Shown here: piece after piece, positions 1 through 6,869 of the stretch
How the letters are laid out: each line of letters starts with the position of its first letter
How positions within the stretch are numbered: position 1 is the stretch's first letter
Assembly: GCA_036503065.1 (NCBI GenBank)
Contig: DASXXM010000149.1
Span: 1 to 18,323, forward strand
Reading direction: 5' to 3'
Length of the DNA stretch: 18,323 nt
Origin: DATEPR01 sp036503065
GTDB lineage: Bacteria > Actinomycetota > Actinomycetes > Mycobacteriales > Pseudonocardiaceae
Notes under the pieces: generated by a model
Told to the model about the DNA's origin: nothing
The model's input: the letters and a program-made list of their open reading frames with translations, nothing else
Database searches by the model: none
Made by a program: the position numbers and the translations under genes

Positions 1-721
1 GCCCCCACGGGATGTACAGATGCGCCACCACCCACAGTGCGACGACGGCCAGTCCCACCGGCACCGAGGTGAGCGGTCGCAGCACCGCGTATCCCTTGGG
101 GCTGTGCATGACGAGAGCGAGCAGGCAGCCGACGAGGATCACGAAGTAGTGCACCGACGAGCCGCTGGTCACCGGTATCAGCAGCAGTGCGGCGGCCATC
201 CCGGCGAGCGCGATGGCGATCTTTCTGCCGAAGGCCATCGCGGCGATCAGGAACGCGAGCAGCGGCCAGACGAGATAGAACTTCTGTTCGATACCGAGCG
301 TCCACGAGTGCCCGTACAGGAAGATCGACTGCCCGCGGTCACCGGTGATGTCGTTGTTGAAGGTCACGTAGTAGAGCCACAGCGCCCGTACGTTGCCGGC
401 CGGTTCCCTGCGCAGCACGTCCAGCGCGACGATGATGCCGAGGACCACGAAGTAGACGGGCATGATGCGAAACACTCGACGGATGTAGAAGCTCCGGAGC
501 GAGACCTTGCCGCGGCGCTCTTCCTCACGGAGCGCGAGGGTCGTGATCAGAAACCCGGTCAGCACGAAGAAGATGTGCACGCCTGCCCAGCCGGAGAGCC
601 ACGCCCATCGCGGCCCGCCGTAGTGCACGATGATCACCAGCACCGCGGCGATCGCGCGGAGACCGTCGAGTCCGGGAAATCTTCGCATGGCCAGGAACTC
701 GGCATGACTGAGCGTGCGCAC
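1..721 (-). CDS. Acyltransferase-3 (OafA/YrhL-like) membrane protein, C-terminus cut off by the window edge
   Basis: This is a multi-pass integral membrane O-acyltransferase. Family members move acetyl or other acyl groups onto cell-surface sugars or secondary metabolites. 240 codons are visible and the frame is still open at base 2. The family hallmarks are clear: FPGLDGLRAIA at residues 15-25, the candidate catalytic His33 (IVHY), GVHIFFVLTGFLIT at 47-60, the basic stretch RRVFRIMPVY at 81-90, and WTLGIEQKFYLVWP further on. Several hydrophobic helices follow. I chose the GTG at 721 because AGGGG lies six bases upstream and the resulting N-terminus (HAEFLAMRRFPGLDG) is typical of the family. 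The ATG at 688 is the alternative and has no clear ribosome site. A 111-bp gap separates it from the upstream co-oriented gene, so it may share that transcript. The substrate cannot be told. Confidence 0.9.
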   Translation of the reverse strand, partial: MRTLSHAEFLAMRRFPGLDGLRAIAAVLVIIVHYGGPRWAWLSGWAGVHIFFVLTGFLITTLALREEERRGKVSLRSFYIRRVFRIMPVYFVVLGIIVALDVLRREPAGNVRALWLYYVTFNNDITGDRGQSIFLYGHSWTLGIEQKFYLVWPLLAFLIAAMAFGRKIAIALAGMAAALLLIPVTSGSSVHYFVILVGCLLALVMHSPKGYAVLRPLTSVPVGLAVVALWVVAHLYIPWG

Positions 722-832
722 TTCGATCCCCTGTGTCAGTCGGAGGTCGCCCTCTCACCTGCGATGATGCTGGTATTCGCACCCGTGATCGTCACAGCTG
801 GGTTTCAGTGTCGCATGCCGGAGATTTCATCC

Positions 833-2107
833 TCAGTGGCGGTCGACGAACTTGGGCGGCTGTTCGGTACCGGGGGTGACCAGGAACGGTGTCGACGCGC
901 TGACCGTCGCCGCGGTGGCCAGGATTTCGTAGCCGCCGGCGGGTGTGTGGGGCATGAGCACCATGATCTGGCCGGTGAACGCGCCGATACCGTTCGTGGT
1001 GGCGGTCGCGGCGCCGGGCACGGTGGCCAGGTTCGCCGTGGCCGCGGTGCCGATCGGGACCAGGGCGAACGTCACCGTCGCGTTGTCGGGAAAGCCGGTG
1101 CCGGTCACCGCGGTGGTACGCCCGGCCGGTGCCAGCGGTGGGTTGGCCAGCAGGGTCGCTGTGAACGACGGCCGCGTCGGCGCGACGCCGGTACTGGTCA
1201 GGCCGACCAGCAGGTGGGAGGCATAGAGGATGGACTCGGGCCGTTGTCCGCAGACCAGTTCCTCGCCGGGCGGCACCGCAGGCGGCGGGAGTGGTATCTG
1301 GCTGCCGCCGCCCGGCGGTGGGCCGAAATTGAAGTCCTGCGGATCGCAGTAGGTGACGTCGAGGAACGCCGGGCGTTTCCCGGGCGCCGCAGGGGTGGCC
1401 ATCTCGCCGAGCTGGCAGACCGGTTTGAAGGGTTCCCTCATCAGCGTCGTGCCGGTGCAGGCATCCGTCGCGGTCCGGTAGTCGGCCGCGTTACCCGGCA
1501 CTGTTGGCGAATCCACAGTGGACACACTCATGATCATGGACTCGCGGAAGCTTTCCGCGGCAGTGGTGGTGACCTGGTGCGCCTGGCTGGTCGTGGCGAC
1601 GGTCAGACTGCCGAAGTCGATCGACTCCGGGCTCACGGTCGGCGCGTCCAGTCCCTGGTCAGAGGCAACCAGAATGGCCTCGGCGGTGCCGTCGCTCGCG
1701 GTGATCACCACCGCGCCGCGCAGCACCTGGCCGTTGCTGGTGAACCGCAGCGAGATGACGCAATAGCCCACCAGTGGTCGCAGCGTGGCGCCCACGCAGT
1801 CCTCGTCGCCCGGGATCACCTGCCACGGGTTGACGGCGCCGGTGGCCGTAGTCGTGGCGCCGGTGATCGAGATCGGCCCGGCACTCGGGTTGACGACGGT
1901 GACGGTGGCCACCTCGCTGCTCGTGGAGCGGAAGTCGAACTGAGCGACCGGTGTCGTCCGGAGGACCGAGACCGCTGCCGCGGCGAGTCGGCCCGCGCCG
2001 GACCACGAGCTCACCGCGGCCGAGCCGAGCAACGCCACCGCCATCCCGAGCGCGGCCAACGCGACGGGACCGAGTGGGGTACGGCGGAATGTGGTCTGGG
2101 GGCCCAC
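833..2107 (-). CDS. Exported six-cysteine beta-sandwich protein, shorter paralogue (424 aa)
   Basis: I do not recognise a named family. An N-terminal hydrophobic helix (about residues 14-34) follows a basic FRR stretch, so the protein is exported or anchored with its bulk outside. Residues 50-150 and 155-305 look like two ASH/choice-of-anchor-D type beta-sandwich regions; the second has the characteristic IDFGS at 163-167. A Pro/Gly linker (262-280) follows. The last 100 residues resemble an IPT/TIG-like fold (LAPAGRTTAVTGTGFP near 325-340). Six cysteines (104, 116, 217, 231, 254, 286) match those of the upstream paralogue and suggest disulfides. The protein ends GTEQPPKFVDRH, as does the paralogue. 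The start is GTG, with GGAAGG five bases upstream. It begins 25 bp after the paralogue's stop, so the two are probably one operon. It may be a surface adhesion or scaffold protein; function is unknown. Confidence 0.8.
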   Translation of the reverse strand: MGPQTTFRRTPLGPVALAALGMAVALLGSAAVSSWSGAGRLAAAAVSVLRTTPVAQFDFRSTSSEVATVTVVNPSAGPISITGATTTATGAVNPWQVIPGDEDCVGATLRPLVGYCVISLRFTSNGQVLRGAVVITASDGTAEAILVASDQGLDAPTVSPESIDFGSLTVATTSQAHQVTTTAAESFRESMIMSVSTVDSPTVPGNAADYRTATDACTGTTLMREPFKPVCQLGEMATPAAPGKRPAFLDVTYCDPQDFNFGPPPGGGSQIPLPPPAVPPGEELVCGQRPESILYASHLLVGLTSTGVAPTRPSFTATLLANPPLAPAGRTTAVTGTGFPDNATVTFALVPIGTAATANLATVPGAATATTNGIGAFTGQIMVLMPHTPAGGYEILATAATVSASTPFLVTPGTEQPPKFVDRH

Positions 2108-2132
2108 GTCTGCCTTCCGGTTGTGCTGGGGA

Positions 2133-3644
2133 TCAGTGTCGGTCGACGAACTTCGGCGGCTGCTCGGTACCGGGGGCGACGATGAAGCCGACCGACGCCG
2201 ACACGGGAGTTCGGCCGAACAGGGCTGTCGCCAGGATCTCGTACTGGCCCGCGGGTGTGTGCGGCATGATCACCATGATCCTGTCGGCGAAGTTGCCGCT
2301 GCCGTCGGTGGTCACGGTCCCGAAGCCGGGCACGGCGCTCAGGTTGGTCGCGGGATCCGTGTTCGGCGCCACCAGTGCGTAGGTGACCTGCGTGTCGGGT
2401 GGGAAGCCGGTGCCGGAGATCGCGGTGGTGCGGCCTGCGGGCGCGAGCGGTGGGATCGCGGTCACCTTGGGGGTGAAGGTGGGCGGCGTCGTCGCCGGGA
2501 GCGTGGTCGTGGTCGGCGGGGCGGTGGTTGTCGTGGGTGGCGGCGTTGTCGTGGTGGACGTCTGACCGGCGCCGGTCAGGCTGACCAACTGGTGGAAGGC
2601 CGGGATGCCGTCGCCGGTCCGGCAGAAGACGTTGTTGTCCGGCGGCGGCTGGGTGGTCGTGGGCGCGCCGGACGACGACGGCGCGGGGGAGCCGGAGCTG
2701 TCCGCCGGTTGGATGTCGGAGCTGCCGGTGCCACCGCCGGTGTTGAAGAAGCAGTACGCCACGGACAGGAAGGCCGGCCGGTCGCCCGCGCCACCGGGGG
2801 TGTCCGTGACGGTCACCGTGCAGTCGGGTACCGGGGCGCTGGCAACCTGGGCGAGTAGCAGCCCGCCGCCGGTGCTCAGGACGTCGCCGGTGCAGCCGTC
2901 CGTCCCGATGTGGTAGTCGGCCCGGTCACCCGGTGTCGGCACCGTGTCCACAACGGACACGCCGACCACCTGGTAGCCGGTGCCGGACGGTGCGGCACCG
3001 ATGGTGATCGTGTGCGGGGGACTCGTCTCGCCGACCGGCCTGCTGCCGAAGTCCACGACGTACGGATCGGCCAGGATGGAGTCGAGGCGGCCCACCTCGA
3101 GGGTGCCGATCGAGCCGCTGACCGACGTCCCGTCGTGCGCGGTGACGATCAGGGAACCCTGGAACTGCTGCCCCGGATTGTTGTACCGCACCGAGATCGC
3201 GCAGTAGCCGCCCGGCGGGATCGTCGCGCCCGTGCAGTTCTCGCCGGGGAACACCGTCAGCGGGACGGTGGGCGGCGGCGCGGTGCTGCCGGACGGGTCG
3301 GTACTGCTGGACGGGTCGACACTGCCCGCCACCGCATTGCCGCTGGGCTGCGTGGCGAGCGTGAACCGAAAGTGGTCGATGGTGACCGGGCTGGTCCCGG
3401 TGTTGGTCACGGTCGCGGTGCTCACCTGGGTCGCCGGCAGCGTGGGATCGGGATCGAACACCGCGATCGAGTCGATGACCAGCGAGTTCGCGTCCGCGCC
3501 CTGCTGGACCCGGCCGAACGAGTACGACAACAGGACCAGCGCGCTCGCGACGAGCAGTGCCGCCGCCATCGCCACCGCGGCCAGCACGACCTGCCCACGG
3601 TGGTGCCGTGGCCGGACAACGTGGTCCACTGGGCTGGTCTGCAC
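2133..3644 (-). CDS. Exported six-cysteine beta-sandwich protein with Thr/Pro linker, longer paralogue (503 aa)
   Basis: This is a paralogue of the downstream 424-aa protein with the same order of parts. It has a cytosolic basic N-terminus (RPRHHR) and one hydrophobic helix (about 18-41). An ASH-like region (55-180) follows, with a Ser/Thr/Pro insertion near 110-128. A second region has the VVDFGSRPVGETS signature (197-209). An extracytoplasmic Thr/Pro-rich linker (362-390) leads to an IPT/TIG-like C-terminal region (395-490). Cysteines 137, 148, 251, 275, 298 and 341 are equivalent to the six in the paralogue. The C-terminal tail GTEQPPKFVDRH is identical. The start is GTG at 3644, with GAGG seven bases upstream. 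The long Thr/Pro linker is typical of proteins that cross or decorate the cell wall and may be glycosylated; that is inference. It is the first gene of the minus-strand unit and diverges from the membrane protein at 3835. Confidence 0.82.
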   Translation of the reverse strand: MQTSPVDHVVRPRHHRGQVVLAAVAMAAALLVASALVLLSYSFGRVQQGADANSLVIDSIAVFDPDPTLPATQVSTATVTNTGTSPVTIDHFRFTLATQPSGNAVAGSVDPSSSTDPSGSTAPPPTVPLTVFPGENCTGATIPPGGYCAISVRYNNPGQQFQGSLIVTAHDGTSVSGSIGTLEVGRLDSILADPYVVDFGSRPVGETSPPHTITIGAAPSGTGYQVVGVSVVDTVPTPGDRADYHIGTDGCTGDVLSTGGGLLLAQVASAPVPDCTVTVTDTPGGAGDRPAFLSVAYCFFNTGGGTGSSDIQPADSSGSPAPSSSGAPTTTQPPPDNNVFCRTGDGIPAFHQLVSLTGAGQTSTTTTPPPTTTTAPPTTTTLPATTPPTFTPKVTAIPPLAPAGRTTAISGTGFPPDTQVTYALVAPNTDPATNLSAVPGFGTVTTDGSGNFADRIMVIMPHTPAGQYEILATALFGRTPVSASVGFIVAPGTEQPPKFVDRH

Positions 3645-3708
3645 TGGTCGTCCTCACGTCGGGAATGGCTTACAGCACGCCAGGTTCGACGCTATGCGAC
3701 GTGATCGA

Positions 3709-3739
3709 CCGGCGGCACGGCCCGCGCACCGTCCGCCGG
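3709..3739. promoter_or_regulatory. Imperfect inverted repeat in the divergent intergenic region
   Basis: CCGGCGG and ACGG pair with CCGT and CCGCCGG around an eight-base loop, with one bulged C at 3716. This gives eleven base pairs. It lies in the 190-bp gap between two divergent genes (starts at 3644 minus and 3835 plus), where an operator or the 5' leader of the plus-strand gene would be expected. I could not identify convincing -35/-10 boxes. In DNA this GC-rich some such stems arise by chance. Confidence 0.35.
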
Positions 3740-3834
3740 GGCACCCACCACCGCACGATCGGGCAGCCATGGCCGACCACTCTCCAACCCCGCTGTCGGT
3801 ATGCCGAAAACAGTGCCACCAGGACACTTCCGCC

Positions 3835-5130
3835 ATGGGTCTTTCCGCAACGCTGAACAGTCCACTGCTGACGGCGACGCCCGGCGACAGCGCGTCGTGC
3901 GATATCCTGGTGCGCAACACCGGGCAGGTCGTCGACCAGTACGCCCTGGGCCTGCTCGGTGACGCCCAGCAGTGGGCGACCGTCGAGCCCCCGGTGCTGA
4001 ATCTGTATCCCGGTGAGGCCGGCACCGCGCGGATCACCTTCTCACCACCGAAATCCTCGAAGGTGCACGCCGGGATCGTGCCGTGGGGCCTGCGGGTGGC
4101 GTCCCGCGAGGACCCGCACGGGTCCAGGGTGGAGGAGGGCCAGGTCGAGGTCCTGCCCTTCGAGGACGTGCGAACCGAGCTGGTGCCGCACGTGTCGTCC
4201 GGCCGTCGGTCGGCCCGGTTCGACCTGGCCGTGGACAACAACGGCAACCACCCGATGGACGTGGAGCTGTTCGCGGAGGACGCGGCCGACCAGCTGCGGT
4301 TCCGGCTGACCAGGAGCCTCGCCACGGTCGCGCCCGGCACGACCGCCCTGATCAAGTTCCAGGCGTTGCCGCGCAAGGGTTTCCTGCGTGGCCAGGACAA
4401 GAGCCTGCCCTTCGTGCTGGTGGTCGCGCCCCATCAGGGCGAGCCGGTCAACGCGGACGGCGCGATGGTGCAGCGGCCGCTGCTGCCGCGCTGGCTGCTG
4501 CCCGCGTTGGCCGCGCTGCTGGCGCTGATCCTGATCGCGGCCGTGCTGTGGTTCACGTTGCTCAAGCCCGTGATCGCGTCCACCGCGAAGGCCGAGGCCG
4601 ACAAGCAGAACTCGCAGTTGGCCGCCGCGGTGCAGCAGTTGCGCCAGCAGGCCGCCCAGAACGGCGGCGGTGGCGGTGGTGCCGGCGGCACCAAGAGCGG
4701 CGCGGCCGCGGGTGGCGCGGGGGCCACCGCTCCCGCGACGCCGGCCGCACCGGCCGCACCACCGCCCGCGCCCACCGCGTGGCGGATGCAGACCAACGCG
4801 CCTGCGAACCAGGCGGTCGGCACGTTCACGGTCACCAACCTGCCCAGCAGCCTGGCCGGCCAGCCGATGGGCATCGAGGACATCATCCTGCAGAACCCCA
4901 ACGGTGACACCGGTGTGCTGCAGATCCGGAAGAAGAACGGCTCGACGGACACGGTCCTGCTCGCGGTCGGCCTGGAGAACTTCCGCGACCTGGACTACCA
5001 CCTGCTCCAGTCGTGGCAGATGACCAAGGACGACCACCTGGAGATCGCGGTGAGTTGCCAGAACGGCACCGGCAAGCCGAACACCGGCGCATGCAGCTCC
5101 GCAGTGTCGTTCTCCGGCCTCGTGGGATAA
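3835..5130 (+). CDS. Single-pass membrane protein with N-terminal NEW3/COG1470-like Ig domains ('hydrolytic protein' type)
   Basis: This 431-aa protein has no signal peptide. Residues 1-110 and 112-205 are two beta-sandwich domains. The first begins LSATLNSPLLTATPGDSASC, the pattern of NEW3/COG1470-like domains that actinobacterial annotations often label 'hydrolytic protein', although no catalytic motif is seen. A single transmembrane helix (221-243) follows RPLLPRW. A short Ala/Gln/Lys coiled-coil-like stretch (249-275) and a Gly/Ala/Pro linker (276-315) lead to a beta-rich C-terminal domain (316-431). The expected topology is N-inside, C-outside. The start at 3835 is chosen because the family begins at this point; an AGGA lies ten bases upstream. 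An in-frame ATG at 3769 would add 22 residues. It converges on a LuxR-type regulator and diverges from the exported paralogues. From memory, similar proteins occur in Streptomyces contractile-injection loci, but no such structural genes are here. Confidence 0.82.
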   Translation: MGLSATLNSPLLTATPGDSASCDILVRNTGQVVDQYALGLLGDAQQWATVEPPVLNLYPGEAGTARITFSPPKSSKVHAGIVPWGLRVASREDPHGSRVEEGQVEVLPFEDVRTELVPHVSSGRRSARFDLAVDNNGNHPMDVELFAEDAADQLRFRLTRSLATVAPGTTALIKFQALPRKGFLRGQDKSLPFVLVVAPHQGEPVNADGAMVQRPLLPRWLLPALAALLALILIAAVLWFTLLKPVIASTAKAEADKQNSQLAAAVQQLRQQAAQNGGGGGGAGGTKSGAAAGGAGATAPATPAAPAAPPPAPTAWRMQTNAPANQAVGTFTVTNLPSSLAGQPMGIEDIILQNPNGDTGVLQIRKKNGSTDTVLLAVGLENFRDLDYHLLQSWQMTKDDHLEIAVSCQNGTGKPNTGACSSAVSFSGLVG

Positions 5131-5149
5131 ACCCCCCCAGCAACAAGAA

Positions 5150-5181
5150 GTGGCGGTGAGCGCGAACGCACTCACCGCCAC
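5150..5181. terminator. Hairpin terminator between convergent genes
   Basis: GTGGCGGTGAG pairs perfectly with CTCACCGCCAC (eleven base pairs) around a ten-base loop, 20 bases after the stop of the plus-strand membrane protein. No T-tract follows, as is usual in actinobacteria. Being symmetrical, it could also stop transcription arriving from the minus-strand regulator gene. Confidence 0.7.
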
Positions 5182-5216
5182 AGCAGTCCGAACCCCAAGC
5201 TACAATTCCGCCACTC

Positions 5217-5256
5217 GGAGGCAGCCCCCACCACTGCGGAGGCAGCCCCCACCACT
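5217..5256. repeat. Two-unit direct repeat of GGAGGCAGCCCCCACCACT
   Basis: The 19-base unit occurs exactly at 5217-5235 and 5238-5256 (period 21). Its core GCAGCCCCCACCACT recurs at 18033-18047 in the right-hand copy of the dispersed element. It leads into that element, and its expansion looks like slippage at the element's edge. Confidence 0.8.
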
Positions 5257-5372
5257 CCCCGGGGGGCGTCCCAGTTCCAAATCTACTCGTGTCAAGCCCC
5301 AAATGGGGGGCTCGGCGACAATCTGTGGATAACCAAACAAGTTGTGCACATGTGGACGAAGTGCTTGACAGC
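5242..5372. repeat. Dispersed intergenic repeat with DnaA-box-like sites, copy 1
   Basis: This segment matches 18033-18155 in ordered blocks: GCAGCCCCCACCACTCC, CGGGGG, CGTCCCA, TTCCAA, GTCAAGCCCCAAA, TGTGGATAACC, TGTGGAC and TTGACAGC. It contains a perfect AGCCCC/GGGGCT hairpin at 5295-5312. TGTGGATAA at 5324-5332 is an exact DnaA-box 9-mer read on the minus strand. TTGTGCACA at 5342-5350, and the minus-strand reading of the site around TGTGGAC at 5351-5357, are each one base from the Streptomyces-type box TTGTCCACA. The spacing from TGTGGAC to TTGACAGC is 14 bases in both copies. The element fills the gap between two convergent genes. I see no ORF of its own; its function is unknown. Confidence 0.8.
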
Positions 5373-5397
5373 CGGCACAGTGCGCAGCAAAGCGTTG

Positions 5398-6036
5398 CTA
5401 GATAAGGCCTTCACGGATCGCGTAGGCGACGGCGTGGGACCGGTTGCGTAGCTGGAAACGGTTGGTGACGTCGTGCAGGATGGTCTTGACGGTGCGCTGC
5501 GAGTAACACATCCGCTCCGCGATCTCCCTGGTCTCGAAGCCCTGCGAGACGAGGCGCAGCACCTGCTTCTCGCGTTCGGACATGCCGAACACGTCAAGGC
5601 CCTTGGGCTCCAACACGTGCCGCTGCAACCGGGACACCTGGGTCAGCAGCCGGCCGAGCAGATCCGGCGGCAGCGCGGCGTCCCCTGTGGACGCCCTGCG
5701 GACCAGCTCGACAAGTCCCTCCGGCGATGCCTCGGCCCGGCGCGTCACCGCGCGGACACCGAGCTCGACCGCGGCCAGCAGGTCGTTGTCGTCGATTTCG
5801 CTCAACACCAACACGATCCGGCTCAGCCCCTGAGCCTTGACCGTGCGCAGCAGATCCCTGCCGTTGATGTCGAGCCGGTCGGTGATCACGATCACGACCG
5901 TGTCCTCGTCCTCGGTGCCCCGCTCGACGAGCCGGATCTCGGGTCGGCCGCGCAACGCGGCCGCCGTGCCGGCCTGCGTCAGCGGATCGGTGGTCCGGAA
6001 CGTGACCTTGATCCGTTCGGTCATGGTCTGATACAC
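5398..6036 (-). CDS. LuxR-family transcriptional regulator with degenerate receiver domain
   Basis: The C-terminus (about residues 148-208) is a clear LuxR/NarL helix-turn-helix: MSEREKQVLRLVSQGF, then TREIAERMCYSQRTVKTILHDV. The N-terminal 125 residues have receiver-like layout but have lost the phosphorylation chemistry. The paired acidic residues after strand 1 are replaced (VTFRTTDP, 11-18). Strand 3 ends IVITD (49-53), so the phospho-acceptor is replaced by Thr52 or shifted to Asp53. The conserved Lys is Arg100 (TRRAEASPEGL). Serine 79 is kept in the Ser/Thr switch position. It is therefore probably not a classical phosphorylated regulator and may bind a ligand or a protein instead. The start is GTG at 6036, with GAGGGGG seven bases upstream; ATG at 6024 is the alternative. 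A 161-bp gap with hairpins separates it from the upstream response regulator, so it likely has its own promoter. Confidence 0.9.
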   Translation of the reverse strand: MYQTMTERIKVTFRTTDPLTQAGTAAALRGRPEIRLVERGTEDEDTVVIVITDRLDINGRDLLRTVKAQGLSRIVLVLSEIDDNDLLAAVELGVRAVTRRAEASPEGLVELVRRASTGDAALPPDLLGRLLTQVSRLQRHVLEPKGLDVFGMSEREKQVLRLVSQGFETREIAERMCYSQRTVKTILHDVTNRFQLRNRSHAVAYAIREGLI

Positions 6037-6084
6037 GACAGATCCCCCTCGTAGGTCAAATCAGGTGCGGTCTGGCCCCAGCCG

Positions 6085-6103
6085 GCCTCGGCGGAACCGA
6101 GGC
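6085..6103. terminator. Perfect 7-bp GC hairpin between the response regulator and the LuxR gene
   Basis: GCCTCGG and CCGAGGC form a perfect stem around a five-base loop, about 95 bases after the response-regulator stop and 50 bases before the LuxR-type gene start. It may terminate the two-component transcript, or form part of the leader of the next gene. Confidence 0.45.
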
Positions 6104-6144
6104 ACACGTCGCACCGCCTGGCAGCAATCCTGTTCTGTCGCCAT

Positions 6145-6164
6145 CCCGGTGTCATGGGACCGGG
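6145..6164. terminator. 6-bp hairpin just downstream of the response-regulator gene
   Basis: CCCGGT and ACCGGG pair around an eight-base loop, 34 bases beyond the response-regulator stop codon. It is a plausible terminator for the kinase/regulator transcript, acting alone or with the hairpin at 6085-6103. There is no T-tract. Confidence 0.4.
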
Positions 6165-6197
6165 TGTCCTGTTTCTGCCCGGGTCCGGTCGGGACAA

Positions 6198-6869
6198 CTA
6201 GTTGTCAGATCGTGTCGTGCCGCCGAACCCGGCCTGCTGGGCCCGCATGATGGCCTGTGCCCGGTCGGCCACGTGCAGCTTCGCGAAGATGTTGGACACG
6301 TGGTTGCGTACCGTCTTGGGGCTGATCACCAGTGTCCTGGCGATCCCGGGATTGGTCTGTCCCCGCGCTATCAGCTCCAGTATCTCTCGTTCCCGCGCGG
6401 TCAACTCCGGGAACGCGTCCGACCGGCCGGACTGGCTCGGACGCCCCAGGAACTGCATGACGCGCTGCGCGATGGACGGCCCGAAGATGGCCTCGCCGAG
6501 CCCCACGCCGCGGATGGCCCTGATGATGTCGTCCTGGGCCGCGCCCTTGAGCAGGTAGCCGCGGGCGCCGGCACGCATCGCGGCGAAGATCGACTCGTCG
6601 TCCTGGAACATCGTCAGCACCAGCACCGCGATGGTCGGATCTATCTGCGCGATCCGCCGGGTGGCCTCGATTCCGTTGAGGCCGGGCAGGTTCAGGTCCA
6701 TCACCACGATGGACGGGCGCAGCGACACCGCCTGCGTGACCGCCTCGTAGCCGGTGGACGCCTCGCCGATCGGCTGCATGTCGGCCTGTGCCTGGAGCAT
6801 CGTCCGCAGTCCGAACCGGAACAACGGATGATCGTCGACGATCAGGATCGTGAACTTGTCCGGGGTCAC
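6198..6869 (-). CDS. NarL/LuxR-family response regulator of a two-component system (223 aa)
   Basis: A DNA-binding response regulator with an intact receiver: Asp12-Asp13 (ILIVDDHPLFR), phospho-acceptor Asp58 (IVVMDLNLPG), Thr86 (VLTM) and Lys108 (YLLKG). A LuxR-type helix-turn-helix (about residues 147-208) begins with ELTAREREILELIARGQTN, and ISPKTVRNHVSNIFAKL is its recognition region. The GTG start overlaps the kinase stop as GTGA, and GAGGAGG lies eight bases upstream. That fixes the start and implies translational coupling with the kinase, which is therefore the likely phospho-donor. Unlike the neighbouring LuxR-type protein, all receiver residues are conserved. Target genes cannot be read from the sequence. 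Confidence 0.96.
   Translation of the reverse strand: MTPDKFTILIVDDHPLFRFGLRTMLQAQADMQPIGEASTGYEAVTQAVSLRPSIVVMDLNLPGLNGIEATRRIAQIDPTIAVLVLTMFQDDESIFAAMRAGARGYLLKGAAQDDIIRAIRGVGLGEAIFGPSIAQRVMQFLGRPSQSGRSDAFPELTAREREILELIARGQTNPGIARTLVISPKTVRNHVSNIFAKLHVADRAQAIMRAQQAGFGGTTRSDN

Noticed and set aside
20..2185. 721-codon open frame on the plus strand
   Set aside because: It is antisense to the acyltransferase and the 424-aa exported protein, both with family motifs and ribosome sites. Its product is Arg/Gly/His-rich low-complexity, as expected of a GC-rich shadow frame.
5324..5357. Chromosomal replication origin (oriC) from the DnaA-like boxes
   Set aside because: Only two or three boxes per copy, two copies 12.8 kb apart, no AT-rich unwinding region and no dnaA/dnaN nearby.
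5365..5370. TTGACA as a -35 promoter element
   Set aside because: No matching -10 follows at 16-19 bases. It lies next to the 3' end of the LuxR-type gene on the opposite strand and is simply part of the repeat.
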